Shown here piece by piece: positions 25,244 through 34,297 of a stretch of 64,000 nt of DNA. This DNA comes from Flavobacterium aquidurense. GTDB taxonomy: Bacteria; Bacteroidota; Bacteroidia; Flavobacteriales; Flavobacteriaceae. The position numbers were made by a program, and so were the translations under genes. Numbering within the stretch: position 1 is the first letter of the stretch; every line of letters starts with the position of its first letter. The notes beneath the pieces were generated by a model. The model was not told the DNA's origin. It did not search any database and saw nothing but the letters and a program-made list of their open reading frames with translations. The DNA is taken from contig FNPS01000002.1 in assembly GCA_900107365.1 (NCBI GenBank), forward strand, positions 186,001 through 250,000. The letters run 5' to 3'.

Positions 25244-25906
25244 ATGAAAACAAGAATCGCAATCGTAGCATTAATCTCTTTTTTTGCCATTAGTTGTAAA
25301 AAACATCGTGTTCCACAAGAAGTTAAAACCTTAAATTCCTTAGAACAATTAACCAGTGGGAATGAAAGATTTTTAAATGGAAAATCAATTCATCCGCGTC
25401 AAAACAAGAAAACAGTTTTAGAAAACCAGGATGGACAAAAACCTTTTGCTGTTGTAATAACATGTTCAGACAGCAGAGTTTCTCCCGAAATCGTATTTGA
25501 TCAGGGAATTGGCGATTTATTTGTAATTAGAAACGCAGGAAATCTAATTTCAGATATCGATATGGGAAGTATCGAATATGCTGTAGAACATTTAGATACC
25601 AAATTAATTGTTGTTTTAGGTCATACCGAATGTGGTGCTATAAAAGCGTATATCAATGATAAAGATGGTGCTTACAAAAAGCATTTTAATCATATCGATA
25701 ATATTGTCGAAACCATTTCGCAGGAAAATGAAGAAATTGAAGCTGATAAAACTACTCCAAAAGCGACAAACTACTTGGGTGCAATTAATGCTAACATTCA
25801 GCATTCTGTGAAATTAATTCAGGACAATCCGATTGTAAAAGAACATCAGGTAAAAATCGTTTCCATGCGTTATGATGTTCATACTGGAAAAGTAATTCAG
25901 TTGTAA
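25244..25906 (+). CDS. Beta-class carbonic anhydrase, lipoprotein
   Basis: 220 residues from ATG at 25244. An upstream in-frame ATG at 25169 would hide the signal peptide and overlap a -7-like TAATTTTG (25185-25192), so the later start is preferred. Lipobox AISC gives Cys18. Zinc ligands Cys74 and Asp76 (CSDSR), His127 and Cys130 (HTECGAI) are complete. Family knowledge: hydrates CO2 to bicarbonate. A lipid-anchored periplasmic beta-CA is common in Flavobacteriia. Followed by a terminator. Confidence 0.93.
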   Translation: MKTRIAIVALISFFAISCKKHRVPQEVKTLNSLEQLTSGNERFLNGKSIHPRQNKKTVLENQDGQKPFAVVITCSDSRVSPEIVFDQGIGDLFVIRNAGNLISDIDMGSIEYAVEHLDTKLIVVLGHTECGAIKAYINDKDGAYKKHFNHIDNIVETISQENEEIEADKTTPKATNYLGAINANIQHSVKLIQDNPIVKEHQVKIVSMRYDVHTGKVIQL

Positions 25907-25927
25907 TTTTAATTCAAAGAAAATATT

Positions 25928-25961
25928 AAAATCCGATTTGTGAAAGCAAGTCGGATTTTTT
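25928..25961 (+). terminator. Rho-independent terminator of the carbonic anhydrase gene
   Basis: Same hairpin as at 23514: stem AAAATCCGATTTG / CAAGTCGGATTTT with loop TGAAAG and a T run. Confidence 0.88.
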
Positions 25962-25964
25962 ATT

Positions 25965-26105
25965 TGGGCGGGCCACCATCCCGATAAGAGGGCAAATTAT
26001 CTTTGCGCGTATAAGCCGTCTTATCGGGATGCTGTCGGGCTATCCGTGCTACTTCGGTAGCTTACTCCTATCCCTCACGCAGTCCTGTTTTCATAAGAAC
26101 GTGTT
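25965..26105. repeat. Dispersed intergenic element with palindromic core
   Basis: Inverted repeat ATCCCGATAAGA (25978-25989) / TCTTATCGGGAT (26019-26030), followed by a GC-richer block (GTCGGGCTATCCGTGCTAC, TTCGGTAGC hairpin, TATCCCTCACGCAG) and ending TTTTCATAAGAAC. That last string is the reverse complement of GTTCTTATGAAAA, which also flanks the element at 30757. GC content is higher than the surroundings and there is no open frame. Likely a dispersed repeat or structured RNA of unknown role; it fills most of the 295-bp gap. Confidence 0.5.
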
Positions 26106-26201
26106 TTTTCTTAATTTTTTGTAATAAAAAAAAGACTATTTTAGTTTCAGAATTAAACCATTAAAAAATTTTACAGGCTATTTTTTAAAAAATATATTAC
26201 T

Positions 26202-26591
26202 ATGAATTCAGCCGTACAAGACTATAACAATTTACAAAATGATTCAGATAAAGAAATCTGTGATCAGATTGCTACTATAATAAATAAAAATCTTTCTGAT
26301 GCTGAAAACAAAATCTGGCACGCGCATCCGGTTTGGTTTTTAGAAGGAAATCCAATCGTTGGATATAGTAAACTCAAAAATAATGTTCGTTTGCTCTTTT
26401 GGAGTGGTCAATCTTTTGACGAAGAAAAACTTTTAAACGAAGGTTCTTTTAAAGCAGCGGAATTTCGCTATACTTCAGCAGAACAAATCAACAAAGAAGA
26501 TTTAGAACGCTGGCTCAAAAAAGCAATAGATATACAGTGGGATTATAAAAACATTGTCAAACGCAAAGGTCTTTTAGAGCGATTGAAATAA
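26202..26591 (+). CDS. DUF1801-type protein (paralogue 1)
   Basis: 129 residues, soluble. IWHAHPVWFLEGNPIVGYSK near residues 38-57 and VRLLFWSGQSF near 62-72 resemble the DUF1801 (YdhG-like) fold, in which a small alpha/beta domain forms a hydrophobic cavity. Family role is unclear; some members are called iron chaperones. Two further members lie at 39853 and 44671. Monocistronic by spacing. Confidence 0.7.
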   Translation: MNSAVQDYNNLQNDSDKEICDQIATIINKNLSDAENKIWHAHPVWFLEGNPIVGYSKLKNNVRLLFWSGQSFDEEKLLNEGSFKAAEFRYTSAEQINKEDLERWLKKAIDIQWDYKNIVKRKGLLERLK

Positions 26592-26666
26592 TGCAACATT
26601 TTTATTAAAGAATGATAATAACAAAGATTTTAACTCAACCAAAAACAACCAACTAAACAGCAAATT

Positions 26667-27347
26667 ATGATCAAAAAAATTCTGCTATCACTATTATTTT
26701 TAATCGGAATAAATGCTTTTGCCCAAGGGCCAGATTTTAAAACTCCGGATTATAAAGCGATCGAAAAAGAAATTAAAGATAAAAATTCCTCTTACTATTA
26801 TCCCAAATTAATGGAAAGATTAGTGAAAAATGATACCCTTTTAACTAATGAAGAGTACCAACATTTGTATCTTGGTTATGTTTTTCAGCCAAAATACAAT
26901 GCATTCTGGAGATCTCCTGACGAAAAAAAGCTTCGCGAATTTTATGGTAAAGAACAGCTTGGCAGCACAGATTATGATGAAATCATCAAATTAGCCAATC
27001 ATTCTCTAAGTGATTTTCCTTTTGATTTAAAACAACTTAATTTCCTGAGTTATATCTATCACTTAAAAGGAGACGAAGAAGCGGCTAAAATGGCTTCTTT
27101 AAAATTCCACAGCATTCTAAACGCAATCTTGTCAACAGGAGACGGAAAAGTTTGTGAAACCGGTTTTCATGTTATACTTGTTGAGCATGAATATTTAATG
27201 CTAAATGTTTTTGAAATCGAAAGTAAATCTCAAGCCTTAGTTGGTAATTGTGATTATCTAAGCTTTGAAAAAGGAAAATATAAAGTAGACGGTATTTACT
27301 TTAATATTGAAAAAATGCTGGAGAATGAATCTAAGGCTTTAAAATAG
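26667..27347 (+). CDS. DUF4919 family secreted protein
   Basis: 226 residues with a signal peptide (about 1-20, ending AFAQ). The body matches the DUF4919 pattern (YKAIEKEIKDKNSSYYYPKL, then YLGYVFQPKYNAFWRS) and contains helical hairpins that look TPR-like (FLSYIYHLKGDEEAAKMA). Function unknown; members occur in Bacteroidota only as far as I know. The next gene starts 10 bp after its stop, so the two are probably co-transcribed. Confidence 0.78.
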   Translation: MIKKILLSLLFLIGINAFAQGPDFKTPDYKAIEKEIKDKNSSYYYPKLMERLVKNDTLLTNEEYQHLYLGYVFQPKYNAFWRSPDEKKLREFYGKEQLGSTDYDEIIKLANHSLSDFPFDLKQLNFLSYIYHLKGDEEAAKMASLKFHSILNAILSTGDGKVCETGFHVILVEHEYLMLNVFEIESKSQALVGNCDYLSFEKGKYKVDGIYFNIEKMLENESKALK

Positions 27348-27357
27348 AAAACAATAA

Positions 27358-28329
27358 ATGAAGATTTTATATTTACTACTTACTATACTCTCAATCAATT
27401 CAATATATTCTCAAAGTCAAGAGTTAAAAGGAAAATGGATATTAGATAAAATAGTGTACCAGGATGGAACTGATTTAGAAATAAATAATGGTCAATATTC
27501 AATTGAATTAAAATATTTTATATCACCAAATTCTTTAAAAATTAATGATCAATACTTTAAAGCTAACTACAGCACAAAGCAAATAAAAAATGATTATAGA
27601 ATTATAAATTATACTTTAGAAAATAATTACTTAAAAATTCAAGAACCAAATGATAATAAAATAAGTTACTTTTTAAAAACTGATGATTTTATTGCTAAGT
27701 ACCCTGAATTTACATTACAAAAAAATGTAAGGGATAACGATACCATTCTTGTCGCAAATGAACTTGCCGATTATGATTTTCAAAAGGAAGAAAGACTTGA
27801 TGATTTTATAAGTTCAAATAAGCCGGATAGACAAGCAAAAAGTTTACCTAATTTATATTTTCAAGTTGAATTTATTTTATCAAAAAATAATACATTAAGG
27901 GATATAAAGGTTTTGCACTCAATTTCAAAAGGATATGATAATGACTACATTAATGCACTTAAAAAAGCAGAAAAATTTCTGAGAAATAATACTAAATACG
28001 ACCTATTAATTACAAAAGAAGTTAACAATTTGAAATTCTTTGAAGACTTAACTGATCCAAAAGAAAAAGAATTATTGGAGCTCATAGATCTTGGTAACAA
28101 ATATTACAGCAATAATAATTTTGAAAATGCCATAACTACTTACAATAAAATAAGGAAACTTGAAATTAAAAACAATAGATTCAAAACAACAATTGAAAAC
28201 GCTTATGTGAAATTAGGAATTTCATACCTAGCAAGTGGAAATCAAGTGGAAGCTTGTGAAATTTTTCATCTTGTTGGAAATAATACAAAATTTGAAGTAA
28301 GAAATTATATAAATAATTTTTGCAAATAA
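27358..28329 (+). CDS. Uncharacterised exported protein with TPR-like C-terminus
   Basis: 323 residues. Signal peptide (about 1-18, ending IYSQ). The first part (20-110) looks like a lipocalin-type beta domain (LKGKWILDKIVYQDGT). A middle part (about 150-225) resembles a TonB C-terminal-like segment (LYFQVEFILSKNNTLRDIKVL). The end (about 240-323) has two TPR-like helix pairs (GNKYYSNNNFENAITTYNKI). I do not recognise the family as a whole. It is more AT-rich than its neighbours. Probably in a transcript with the DUF4919 gene. Confidence 0.6.
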   Translation: MKILYLLLTILSINSIYSQSQELKGKWILDKIVYQDGTDLEINNGQYSIELKYFISPNSLKINDQYFKANYSTKQIKNDYRIINYTLENNYLKIQEPNDNKISYFLKTDDFIAKYPEFTLQKNVRDNDTILVANELADYDFQKEERLDDFISSNKPDRQAKSLPNLYFQVEFILSKNNTLRDIKVLHSISKGYDNDYINALKKAEKFLRNNTKYDLLITKEVNNLKFFEDLTDPKEKELLELIDLGNKYYSNNNFENAITTYNKIRKLEIKNNRFKTTIENAYVKLGISYLASGNQVEACEIFHLVGNNTKFEVRNYINNFCK

Positions 28330-28471
28330 AACTTGATCTAAAATAAAAGTAAAAATAAACTTAATCAAAACATATATCAACAACCAATTAAGGTATTTTT
28401 TTATTATTAAAAATACATTTATTTTGGCTTTTATAGCTTGAAAAAACTAATCAATAACCCAATCAAAAAAA

Positions 28472-29143
28472 ATGAATGTAACCGAATTACCAATCGACCT
28501 AAAAAAACTAATTGAAAATGAAAGAATCGATTTTTCTGTAAAAGCAAAACGAAATTACCCTCTTAGTAAAGCATTTGGCCGTCTAATTTTCGGCATAGCT
28601 TATTGTGCATTTGTCAGTATTTTTGTTGTCGCTTTCTTTGGTCCCTTATTAAAAAATGAAGAAGTTCATTTTACATCCAACGATGTTCCGGTAACGGCAA
28701 GTTGGGATGATTTAAGCGAGTTGGTAGTACCGGGCATGATTATAGGCCTATTTGTAATTGTTGGAATAGGACTTATGATTTCTGCCTTTTATATGTTCTT
28801 TCAAAAAGGAGGTTATTTTGTTGGAACGCAAACCCGAATGATTCAGTATCGAAATGGAAAATCTACCATTACAGATTGGGAACAGTTTTCCGGGAATGTA
28901 AAAATAAATGCTAAAAACAATTTTGGCGATTTAGAATATGAATTAAGAACAGGAAAACTGCAAAGCAGAAAAAACGAATCGGATAAATTTATTCCGGATG
29001 TTATTTACATTGCAGCAATTGAAAATGTATATGAAATTGAAAAAATATGCAAGATGAGAATCAAGGAAAACGACCCGACTCCGGCGACTTTATCCATTGA
29101 GGAAATAAAATCAGAACCAGCGTTTTTCAAAAATATCTTTTAA
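28472..29143 (+). CDS. Uncharacterised two-helix membrane protein
   Basis: 223 residues. Two predicted membrane helices (about 35-58 and 88-112) enclose a loop of about 30 residues; the C-terminal half (about 113-223) is soluble, with beta-rich sequence (GTQTRMIQYRNGKSTITDWEQF) resembling a PH-like domain. No family recognised. The following frameshifted membrane-protein gene starts 22 bp downstream, which suggests a former operon. Confidence 0.6.
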   Translation: MNVTELPIDLKKLIENERIDFSVKAKRNYPLSKAFGRLIFGIAYCAFVSIFVVAFFGPLLKNEEVHFTSNDVPVTASWDDLSELVVPGMIIGLFVIVGIGLMISAFYMFFQKGGYFVGTQTRMIQYRNGKSTITDWEQFSGNVKINAKNNFGDLEYELRTGKLQSRKNESDKFIPDVIYIAAIENVYEIEKICKMRIKENDPTPATLSIEEIKSEPAFFKNIF

Positions 29144-29165
29144 AATAAATATAACTTTTCTTCAA

Positions 29166-29764
29166 ATGAATATCCCAACAAAACAAGACATCGATAAACC
29201 AATTGGAGGTTTATTTTTTATGATTATAAACACCTCTATTTGGGCTTTTATTACCGAATATTATCTTGAAAATAAAGACCAACGTCTTGTAGGTATCCTT
29301 TTAGGATTAGTCATTTCGAGCTTTTTATACTTTTATTTGAAATTTACAAAAGCTCAAAAAAATCTACCAGAAAGTAACGTTGAAAAAACTGATGAAGAAA
29401 AAAGAATGAAAAATGGTTTTTAATCGTTTTCGGTCTGGAAGGGCTTGGAATTTTGATTGCCAAAAATATTTTGATGAATATCAATCACGACGAATTGTTT
29501 ATTTCTTTTTTTGTTTTGATTGTTGGGTTACATTTTTTTCCACTCGGAAAAATATTCAAACGCACTTTTGATCTTTATATGGGAACATGGACCTGTTTGT
29601 TTGCCATTATCGGCGTTTATTTAATAACACAAAAAATCACAGCTCCGAGCTTTGCAAATGTGATTGTAAGTTTGGGATGCGCTCTTGCAACCATTTCTTA
29701 TGGTATCAGAATGATTTTGGAAGGTAGAAAAATGCTTTTACCTGAAGTGAAACAATACCACTAA
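29166..29764 (+). pseudogene. Frameshifted six-helix membrane protein gene
   Basis: A first frame (29166-29423, 85 codons) gives two membrane helices and ends ...EEKRMKNGF. In another frame, reading continues without a gap as K-WFLIVFGLEGLGILIAKN from about 29411 to the stop at 29764, giving four more helices. One missing A in the AAAAA run at 29409-29413 would join the two into a protein of about 199 residues with six helices. The second part has no convincing start codon of its own (only a TTG inside its first helix). Likely a recent frameshift; a sequencing error or programmed slippage cannot be excluded. Confidence 0.7.
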
Positions 29765-29851
29765 AAAGTAATTATTTAATAAAACAAAAACAAGTAACGC
29801 AACCATTTAACAAAATTTACATCTATTAAATAGATATATAATTAATGACCA

Positions 29852-30256
29852 ATGAAAAACGCTTTACTATTTTTTGTTTTTATAATCCTAACCTCCTGCA
29901 GTAGCAAAAATTCCAGCGTTTCTAAAAACAAATCATTAGATGGCAAGTGGAATTGGGTTCAATCTACTGGCGGATTTGCCGGAACAACCAGCACGCCCGA
30001 ATCTTCCAATCAGGTGGTTTATATTGAATTTTCAGGTAATTCTTTTAAGAAATATAGTAATGGAACATTGTCTGCGGATCTTACGTTTATCATCAAAACT
30101 CAAAAATCTATTTTTGGCGGTGAAAAACCAATGCTTGTAAGTGATAATCCTATTAAAGATTTTGGAGCAATATCTTTTGAAATTATAGGCGATAAACTAC
30201 ATCTAAATGAGGAATGTAATGACTGTTTTGGGTCTGTCTATGTTCGTGCAAAATAA
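29852..30256 (+). CDS. Small lipocalin-like lipoprotein
   Basis: 134 residues. Lipobox LTSC (Cys16). The mature part begins LDGKWNWVQSTGGFAG and contains short amphipathic strands, as in the small Bacteroidota lipocalin-like lipoproteins. Two late cysteines (ECNDC) may form a disulfide or bind metal. Followed 28 bp later by a second lipoprotein of the same kind. Function not known. Confidence 0.7.
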   Translation: MKNALLFFVFIILTSCSSKNSSVSKNKSLDGKWNWVQSTGGFAGTTSTPESSNQVVYIEFSGNSFKKYSNGTLSADLTFIIKTQKSIFGGEKPMLVSDNPIKDFGAISFEIIGDKLHLNEECNDCFGSVYVRAK

Positions 30257-30284
30257 GTTTTCAAAACTAAATCAAAACAGTATC

Positions 30285-30707
30285 ATGAAAAGAATAATTC
30301 CGATTCTTTTAATTCTTCTTGTTTTTACAAACTGTACTGATGATGATGACAAAGCAAACCCCGTTGTTGGAACCTGGAAATTAGTAAAAGCTACGAGTTT
30401 ACAATTTCCGAATGCTGAACATCCACTTCCTTGGGCATCCATCACTGATTATTCAGATAAAAACATTATTTACACCTTTGATGCAAGGAATACTTTGACC
30501 ATCAGCGAAAATGGAGAAAAAGAAACACTCAAATACGAATATAAAGTTGACTATCTATCTGGAGCTCCTTCGGCTGCAGAAGAAAAAGGCCCATTAGTTA
30601 TTATAGATGGTGGCTCAAAAATGACTTATGAAATTTCTGATAAAGGAGAAATGATTTTGGGGCTATCTTACGTTGATGGTGCTAATTTGTATTTTGTGCG
30701 ACAATAA
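30285..30707 (+). CDS. Small lipocalin-like lipoprotein
   Basis: 140 residues from ATG at 30285. A longer in-frame start at 30207 overlaps the previous gene and would bury the signal peptide, so it was rejected. Lipobox FTNC (Cys16 or so), then an Asp-rich spacer TDDDDK and GTWKLVKATSLQFPN, the usual lipocalin-like opening. Probably co-transcribed with the preceding lipoprotein. Function unknown. Confidence 0.72.
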   Translation: MKRIIPILLILLVFTNCTDDDDKANPVVGTWKLVKATSLQFPNAEHPLPWASITDYSDKNIIYTFDARNTLTISENGEKETLKYEYKVDYLSGAPSAAEEKGPLVIIDGGSKMTYEISDKGEMILGLSYVDGANLYFVRQ

Positions 30708-30756
30708 ATTACTACATTTCTTTTTTTGGTTTCTTATGAAAACTAAAAGTTCTGGC

Positions 30757-30848
30757 TTAGCCCCGATGGGAGCGGCATCCTTTTATGGCCTCGTCTTTTT
30801 AACGAGGCCATAAAAGATACAGCGGACAGCGGGACTGAAGGTTCTTAT
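30757..30848 (+). ncRNA. Candidate structured RNA element, flavo-1-like (copy 2)
   Basis: AGCCCCGATGGGAGCGGCAT, a perfect 15-bp hairpin CTTTTATGGCCTCGT / ACGAGGCCATAAAAG, then GCGGACAGCGGGACT. TTCTTATGAAAAC occurs on both sides (30731 and 30842). Shares start and end blocks with 19179 and 35260. It lies between convergent genes. Confidence 0.5.
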
Positions 30849-30876
30849 GAAAACGAACAAGTCTGCTTCAAAATAA

Positions 30877-30914
30877 AAAAATGCTCTTCTGAATAATTCT
30901 AGAAGAGCATTTTT
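30877..30914. terminator. Bidirectional terminator
   Basis: A-run, ATGCTCTTCT (30881-30890), loop of 10, AGAAGAGCAT (30901-30910), T-run. It separates the plus-strand lipoprotein gene from the minus-strand M14 peptidase gene. Confidence 0.88.
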
Positions 30915-30915
30915 A

Positions 30916-33423
30916 TTAATTGACTAAAAACAGTGCATTACTGAATAAGAGGATTCCGTTTTCCCAGAAACCTCTGAAAAGCGGATTATCCATCATATAA
31001 ATTACGGAACCATCGCCTCTTTTATCTACGGCAAAACTTACGGTTTCGTTGAGTTTCTTCTTGATATTGTTGCCAACAAAACCATAACTGATATAGCCTT
31101 TTGGAACATACGCCACATTGATGGCGCTTTTTAAAAGCGAATACGACCTTTCGTTGGTTTTAAGACTAAAGTAGGTGTTTCCTAAACCGAAAGCCATTGG
31201 GTACGTTTTATCCAGTTTATTCTCGATGATGGCGCCCGGAATCGAACCTGAGATCTCTCTTCGCTCCGATCCTTCGAAATCTAAAAAGCGTTTTTTAAGT
31301 TCGATTTCTTTCTCTTCTTTCTCTGATTTTTCTTTGTCTTCTTTACTCGCAAACAAACTCAAGGCATAACCTTCACGATCCTGAAATAACGAAATCGCAC
31401 TGCTCATGGCAATTACTTTTCCGCCATTTTTAATCCATTCGTCTATTTGTTTTTTCTGATCGTCTGAGAAATCATAAGAACCGTCGCATAGAATTAAAGT
31501 ATTGTAATTGTATAATTTTACTCTATTAAAATTACTGGTTTCGACAATACTAACCGGATAACTTATTGTTTCGTCGAGATAATACCAGGTGGCACCAAAT
31601 TCGGTTGAAACAATTCCTTTGCCTGATAACATCAGGATTTTAGGCGCTTTTAGCAGCACAAAATTCTCTCCGCCTATGTCTTTAGAATTGGTAGAAAATC
31701 CGGTTGTGATAAAACTATAATCGCTTTTGATTTTAATAATATCAGAAACTGTTTTCTCGAAATCGGCTATTTTAGGATTGTCGGCGCGGCTGATAATTAG
31801 TCCGCCCGGTTCGACAGTAATGCTTCCGAAAACCGCTTTTTTCATAGCAGAACGTACTTTAATTCCGCCTTGGTGTAATAGTGAAATTACCTGTGCTGAA
31901 CTTCTGTTATTCCAAGGCACATAAAATGCATACACACTGGCCGGGACTGTCTTTGCTGCTGTTTCTATTTTAGCTTTTGTTTTTACCGAAAGATTGTTTT
32001 TGACAGCATAAGCTTCAACTCCGTATGCCAAGGGTAAATCCCAAGCAGTAATATCGTAGGATAAACTATCGTTTAATTTTTGATTGGGTTCAAATAAAAC
32101 CTGTGTCAGAACTGATCTTGGCTGATCGGCTTTAATGATTAAATCGTTTGGTTCAATTTTAAAACTTTCGTTTTTCTTATTTTGATAATGAAACCCGGAT
32201 GCATTTCCTGAACCGTCTGCATAGCTGAATTCAATATCATTCTTCTTTAGCATTTCTGCTAATTGATCCAGTTTTGGATTTGCTTTTAAAACATAAGTAT
32301 TGTAAACGCCTTTTGCCTTTATACGTGCATTGCTATGAAAATCCCTAAAACCTTTTAAGAGTACATCTTTTTGTGAAGCGGCACTTTCTACCACTGTCAA
32401 CACCGCCGTTGCATGATGTGTTAAACGATCTTTAATTGTTACATTCGCTCCGTTTTCCATTGTTATTTCACGGCCTGCTCCTATTCCGCCCTGTTCCAAT
32501 GTTAGTCCGACTGATCCATTATACGTTGGATACGTGTCACCATAACTTGGATAAAACAAATCGAAACGTTCTCTGGTATTGTACATCCAGTTTTGCTTGT
32601 CGAATTTTTGCGAAATATTTTTCCCTAAAACATTATAAAAATCTTTTTGGTATTGTTCTATAAATTCATGCAAAGGTTCTGCTGCCGGAGGGAAAAAGTA
32701 AGGTGAATTATAACTCATTTCGTGCACATCTGTATGTACTTGCGGCATCCATTGATTGTATAATTTAATGCGCTGCTGTGATTCGACTTGTGTTTGCCAT
32801 GCCCAATCTCTGTTTAAATCGAAAAGATAATGATTGTAGCGTCCGCCTGGCCAGACTTCCATATGTTCTCTGTCGTATAAACCGGGGTGGTTTTTCTTGC
32901 CTGTGACTTCTCTAAGCCAGTTTCCGTATCTCGAATAGCCATCAGGATTGATGCAGGGATCTAAAATTACAATAGTATTTTTTAGCCATTGTTTAGTGGC
33001 TTCGTTTGACGGATTCAAAAGTTCGTAGGCCACTGTTAAAGCGCTTTCGGTTCCGGCAAATTCATTTCCGTGAACATTGAAACTCAACCAGACAATGATT
33101 TTATCATCGACTGTGGCGCTTTTATTTCCGGACAAACCAATTGCAGCTAAATTATTATTTCTGATTTGCTCCAGATTCGCGAGGTTTTCCGGAGTCGAAA
33201 TATAATAGACATTCAGGTCGCGCTGTTCGTTTGTTGCACCGTATTTCTGTTTTTTAATAAACTGAGATTGTTCAGTCAGATAGGTAAAATAATCTTCTAC
33301 CTGATGATAGTAACTGATTTGTTTTCCGTAATTCGGGATAAATTCTGATGGTGTTTTTAATTGTGCAAAAACAGAAAAAGAAGTAATAAACAGCAATACT
33401 GCGGCGCAAAATGTTTTCTTCAT
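30916..33423 (-). CDS. M14 family zinc carboxypeptidase, secreted, with C-terminal amidotransferase-like domain
   Basis: 835 residues. Signal peptide (about 1-20, ending VFAQ). Zinc ligands His118/Glu121 in NVHGNEF, and a later His in QVHTDVHE (230/234); catalytic Glu310 in LTLEQGG. The M14 domain spans about 35-370. The C-terminal region (about 595-780) resembles a class-I amidotransferase-like fold (ILMLSGKGI, YNTLILCDGSY, GGKVIAMSSA). Family knowledge: M14 enzymes remove C-terminal residues or act on peptidoglycan/peptides. Probably involved in extracellular peptide use. It stands alone. Confidence 0.9.
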   Translation of the reverse strand: MKKTFCAAVLLFITSFSVFAQLKTPSEFIPNYGKQISYYHQVEDYFTYLTEQSQFIKKQKYGATNEQRDLNVYYISTPENLANLEQIRNNNLAAIGLSGNKSATVDDKIIVWLSFNVHGNEFAGTESALTVAYELLNPSNEATKQWLKNTIVILDPCINPDGYSRYGNWLREVTGKKNHPGLYDREHMEVWPGGRYNHYLFDLNRDWAWQTQVESQQRIKLYNQWMPQVHTDVHEMSYNSPYFFPPAAEPLHEFIEQYQKDFYNVLGKNISQKFDKQNWMYNTRERFDLFYPSYGDTYPTYNGSVGLTLEQGGIGAGREITMENGANVTIKDRLTHHATAVLTVVESAASQKDVLLKGFRDFHSNARIKAKGVYNTYVLKANPKLDQLAEMLKKNDIEFSYADGSGNASGFHYQNKKNESFKIEPNDLIIKADQPRSVLTQVLFEPNQKLNDSLSYDITAWDLPLAYGVEAYAVKNNLSVKTKAKIETAAKTVPASVYAFYVPWNNRSSAQVISLLHQGGIKVRSAMKKAVFGSITVEPGGLIISRADNPKIADFEKTVSDIIKIKSDYSFITTGFSTNSKDIGGENFVLLKAPKILMLSGKGIVSTEFGATWYYLDETISYPVSIVETSNFNRVKLYNYNTLILCDGSYDFSDDQKKQIDEWIKNGGKVIAMSSAISLFQDREGYALSLFASKEDKEKSEKEEKEIELKKRFLDFEGSERREISGSIPGAIIENKLDKTYPMAFGLGNTYFSLKTNERSYSLLKSAINVAYVPKGYISYGFVGNNIKKKLNETVSFAVDKRGDGSVIYMMDNPLFRGFWENGILLFSNALFLVN

Positions 33424-33629
33424 AAGTGAATTGAATTTGTAGATGGTTAAAAATAAGAATTAACTTTACAACGACCTACAAATCGAAATAAATAATACTC
33501 TTTTAAGTAAAACATTGCATTATTTATTCAGAATTTGATTTTTAGCATAGTTATCTTTAATCTTGTTTTAATTTGTATTTTCGTTTTATAAAAGACAATT
33601 TCATAAGCCTTAATTTCAAAATATAAATT

Positions 33630-34226
33630 ATGAATATCTTAATCGTTTACAGTCATCCGAGTAAAAAGTCTTATACTTTTCAGGTTTTGGAACATTTAAA
33701 ATCTCAAATTTCAAATCAAAACTGGAATCTTGAACTATCCGATTTATACGGCATGAATTTTCAGAGCGATATGTCGGAACAAGAGTATGAAAGAGAAGGT
33801 TTTGCAAAAACGGAACTTCCTATTTCTAATGACGTATTAGATGAACATGCAAAAATTGAAAAAGCAGATTGCATTATTTTTCTTTATCCGGTTTGGTGGA
33901 GCGATTGTCCGGCGAAACTCAAAGGCTGGTTTGATCGGGTTTATTCTGTTGGATATGCTTACGGACAGAATGAAACTTCTCAAAAAATGAAAACCGTTCC
34001 CTTTGGTCTTGTGATTTGCACAGCTGGGCATCCAAACGCGTTTTTAGAAGAAATTAATATGGCACAAAGCATGGAAACTATTATGCTCGAAGACCGTCTT
34101 GGAAAACGATTTGAAAATAAAGAAATGTTGATTTTGGGAGGAACGTTGGAATTAGAAAAAGTAATGGGCAGGCATTTTCTTGAGATTGAAGAAGTTGTTG
34201 ATCGTATTCGTAAATATTGCGATTAA
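33630..34226 (+). CDS. NAD(P)H-dependent oxidoreductase, flavodoxin-like fold
   Basis: 198 residues. MNILIVYSHPSKKSYTFQ is the FMN-binding start of the MdaB/KefF/NQO family; IIFLYPVWWSDCPAKLKGW near residues 82-100 and GFDRV-type motifs follow. Family knowledge: two-electron reduction of quinones or nitro compounds with FMN; KefF acts with K+/H+ antiporters. The Kef-type antiporter in this window (47018) is far away, so no link is claimed. Monocistronic. Confidence 0.9.
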   Translation: MNILIVYSHPSKKSYTFQVLEHLKSQISNQNWNLELSDLYGMNFQSDMSEQEYEREGFAKTELPISNDVLDEHAKIEKADCIIFLYPVWWSDCPAKLKGWFDRVYSVGYAYGQNETSQKMKTVPFGLVICTAGHPNAFLEEINMAQSMETIMLEDRLGKRFENKEMLILGGTLELEKVMGRHFLEIEEVVDRIRKYCD

Positions 34227-34297
34227 GTTGCACGCAGATTTTGCAGATTTAAGCTGATTTGTTTTTTACTTTACTTAAATAAGTTTTGTACTTATTG

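Noticed and set aside
29453..29764. Separate gene starting at TTG 29453
   Set aside because: The TTG lies inside a predicted membrane helix that continues upstream in frame; better explained as the second half of the frameshifted gene.
30207..30284. Longer start for the second lipocalin-like lipoprotein
   Set aside because: Overlaps the preceding gene and would bury the lipoprotein signal peptide.
33630..34226. KefF-like ancillary subunit of the antiporter at 47018
   Set aside because: The genes are 13 kb apart on opposite strands and the family has many unrelated quinone reductases.
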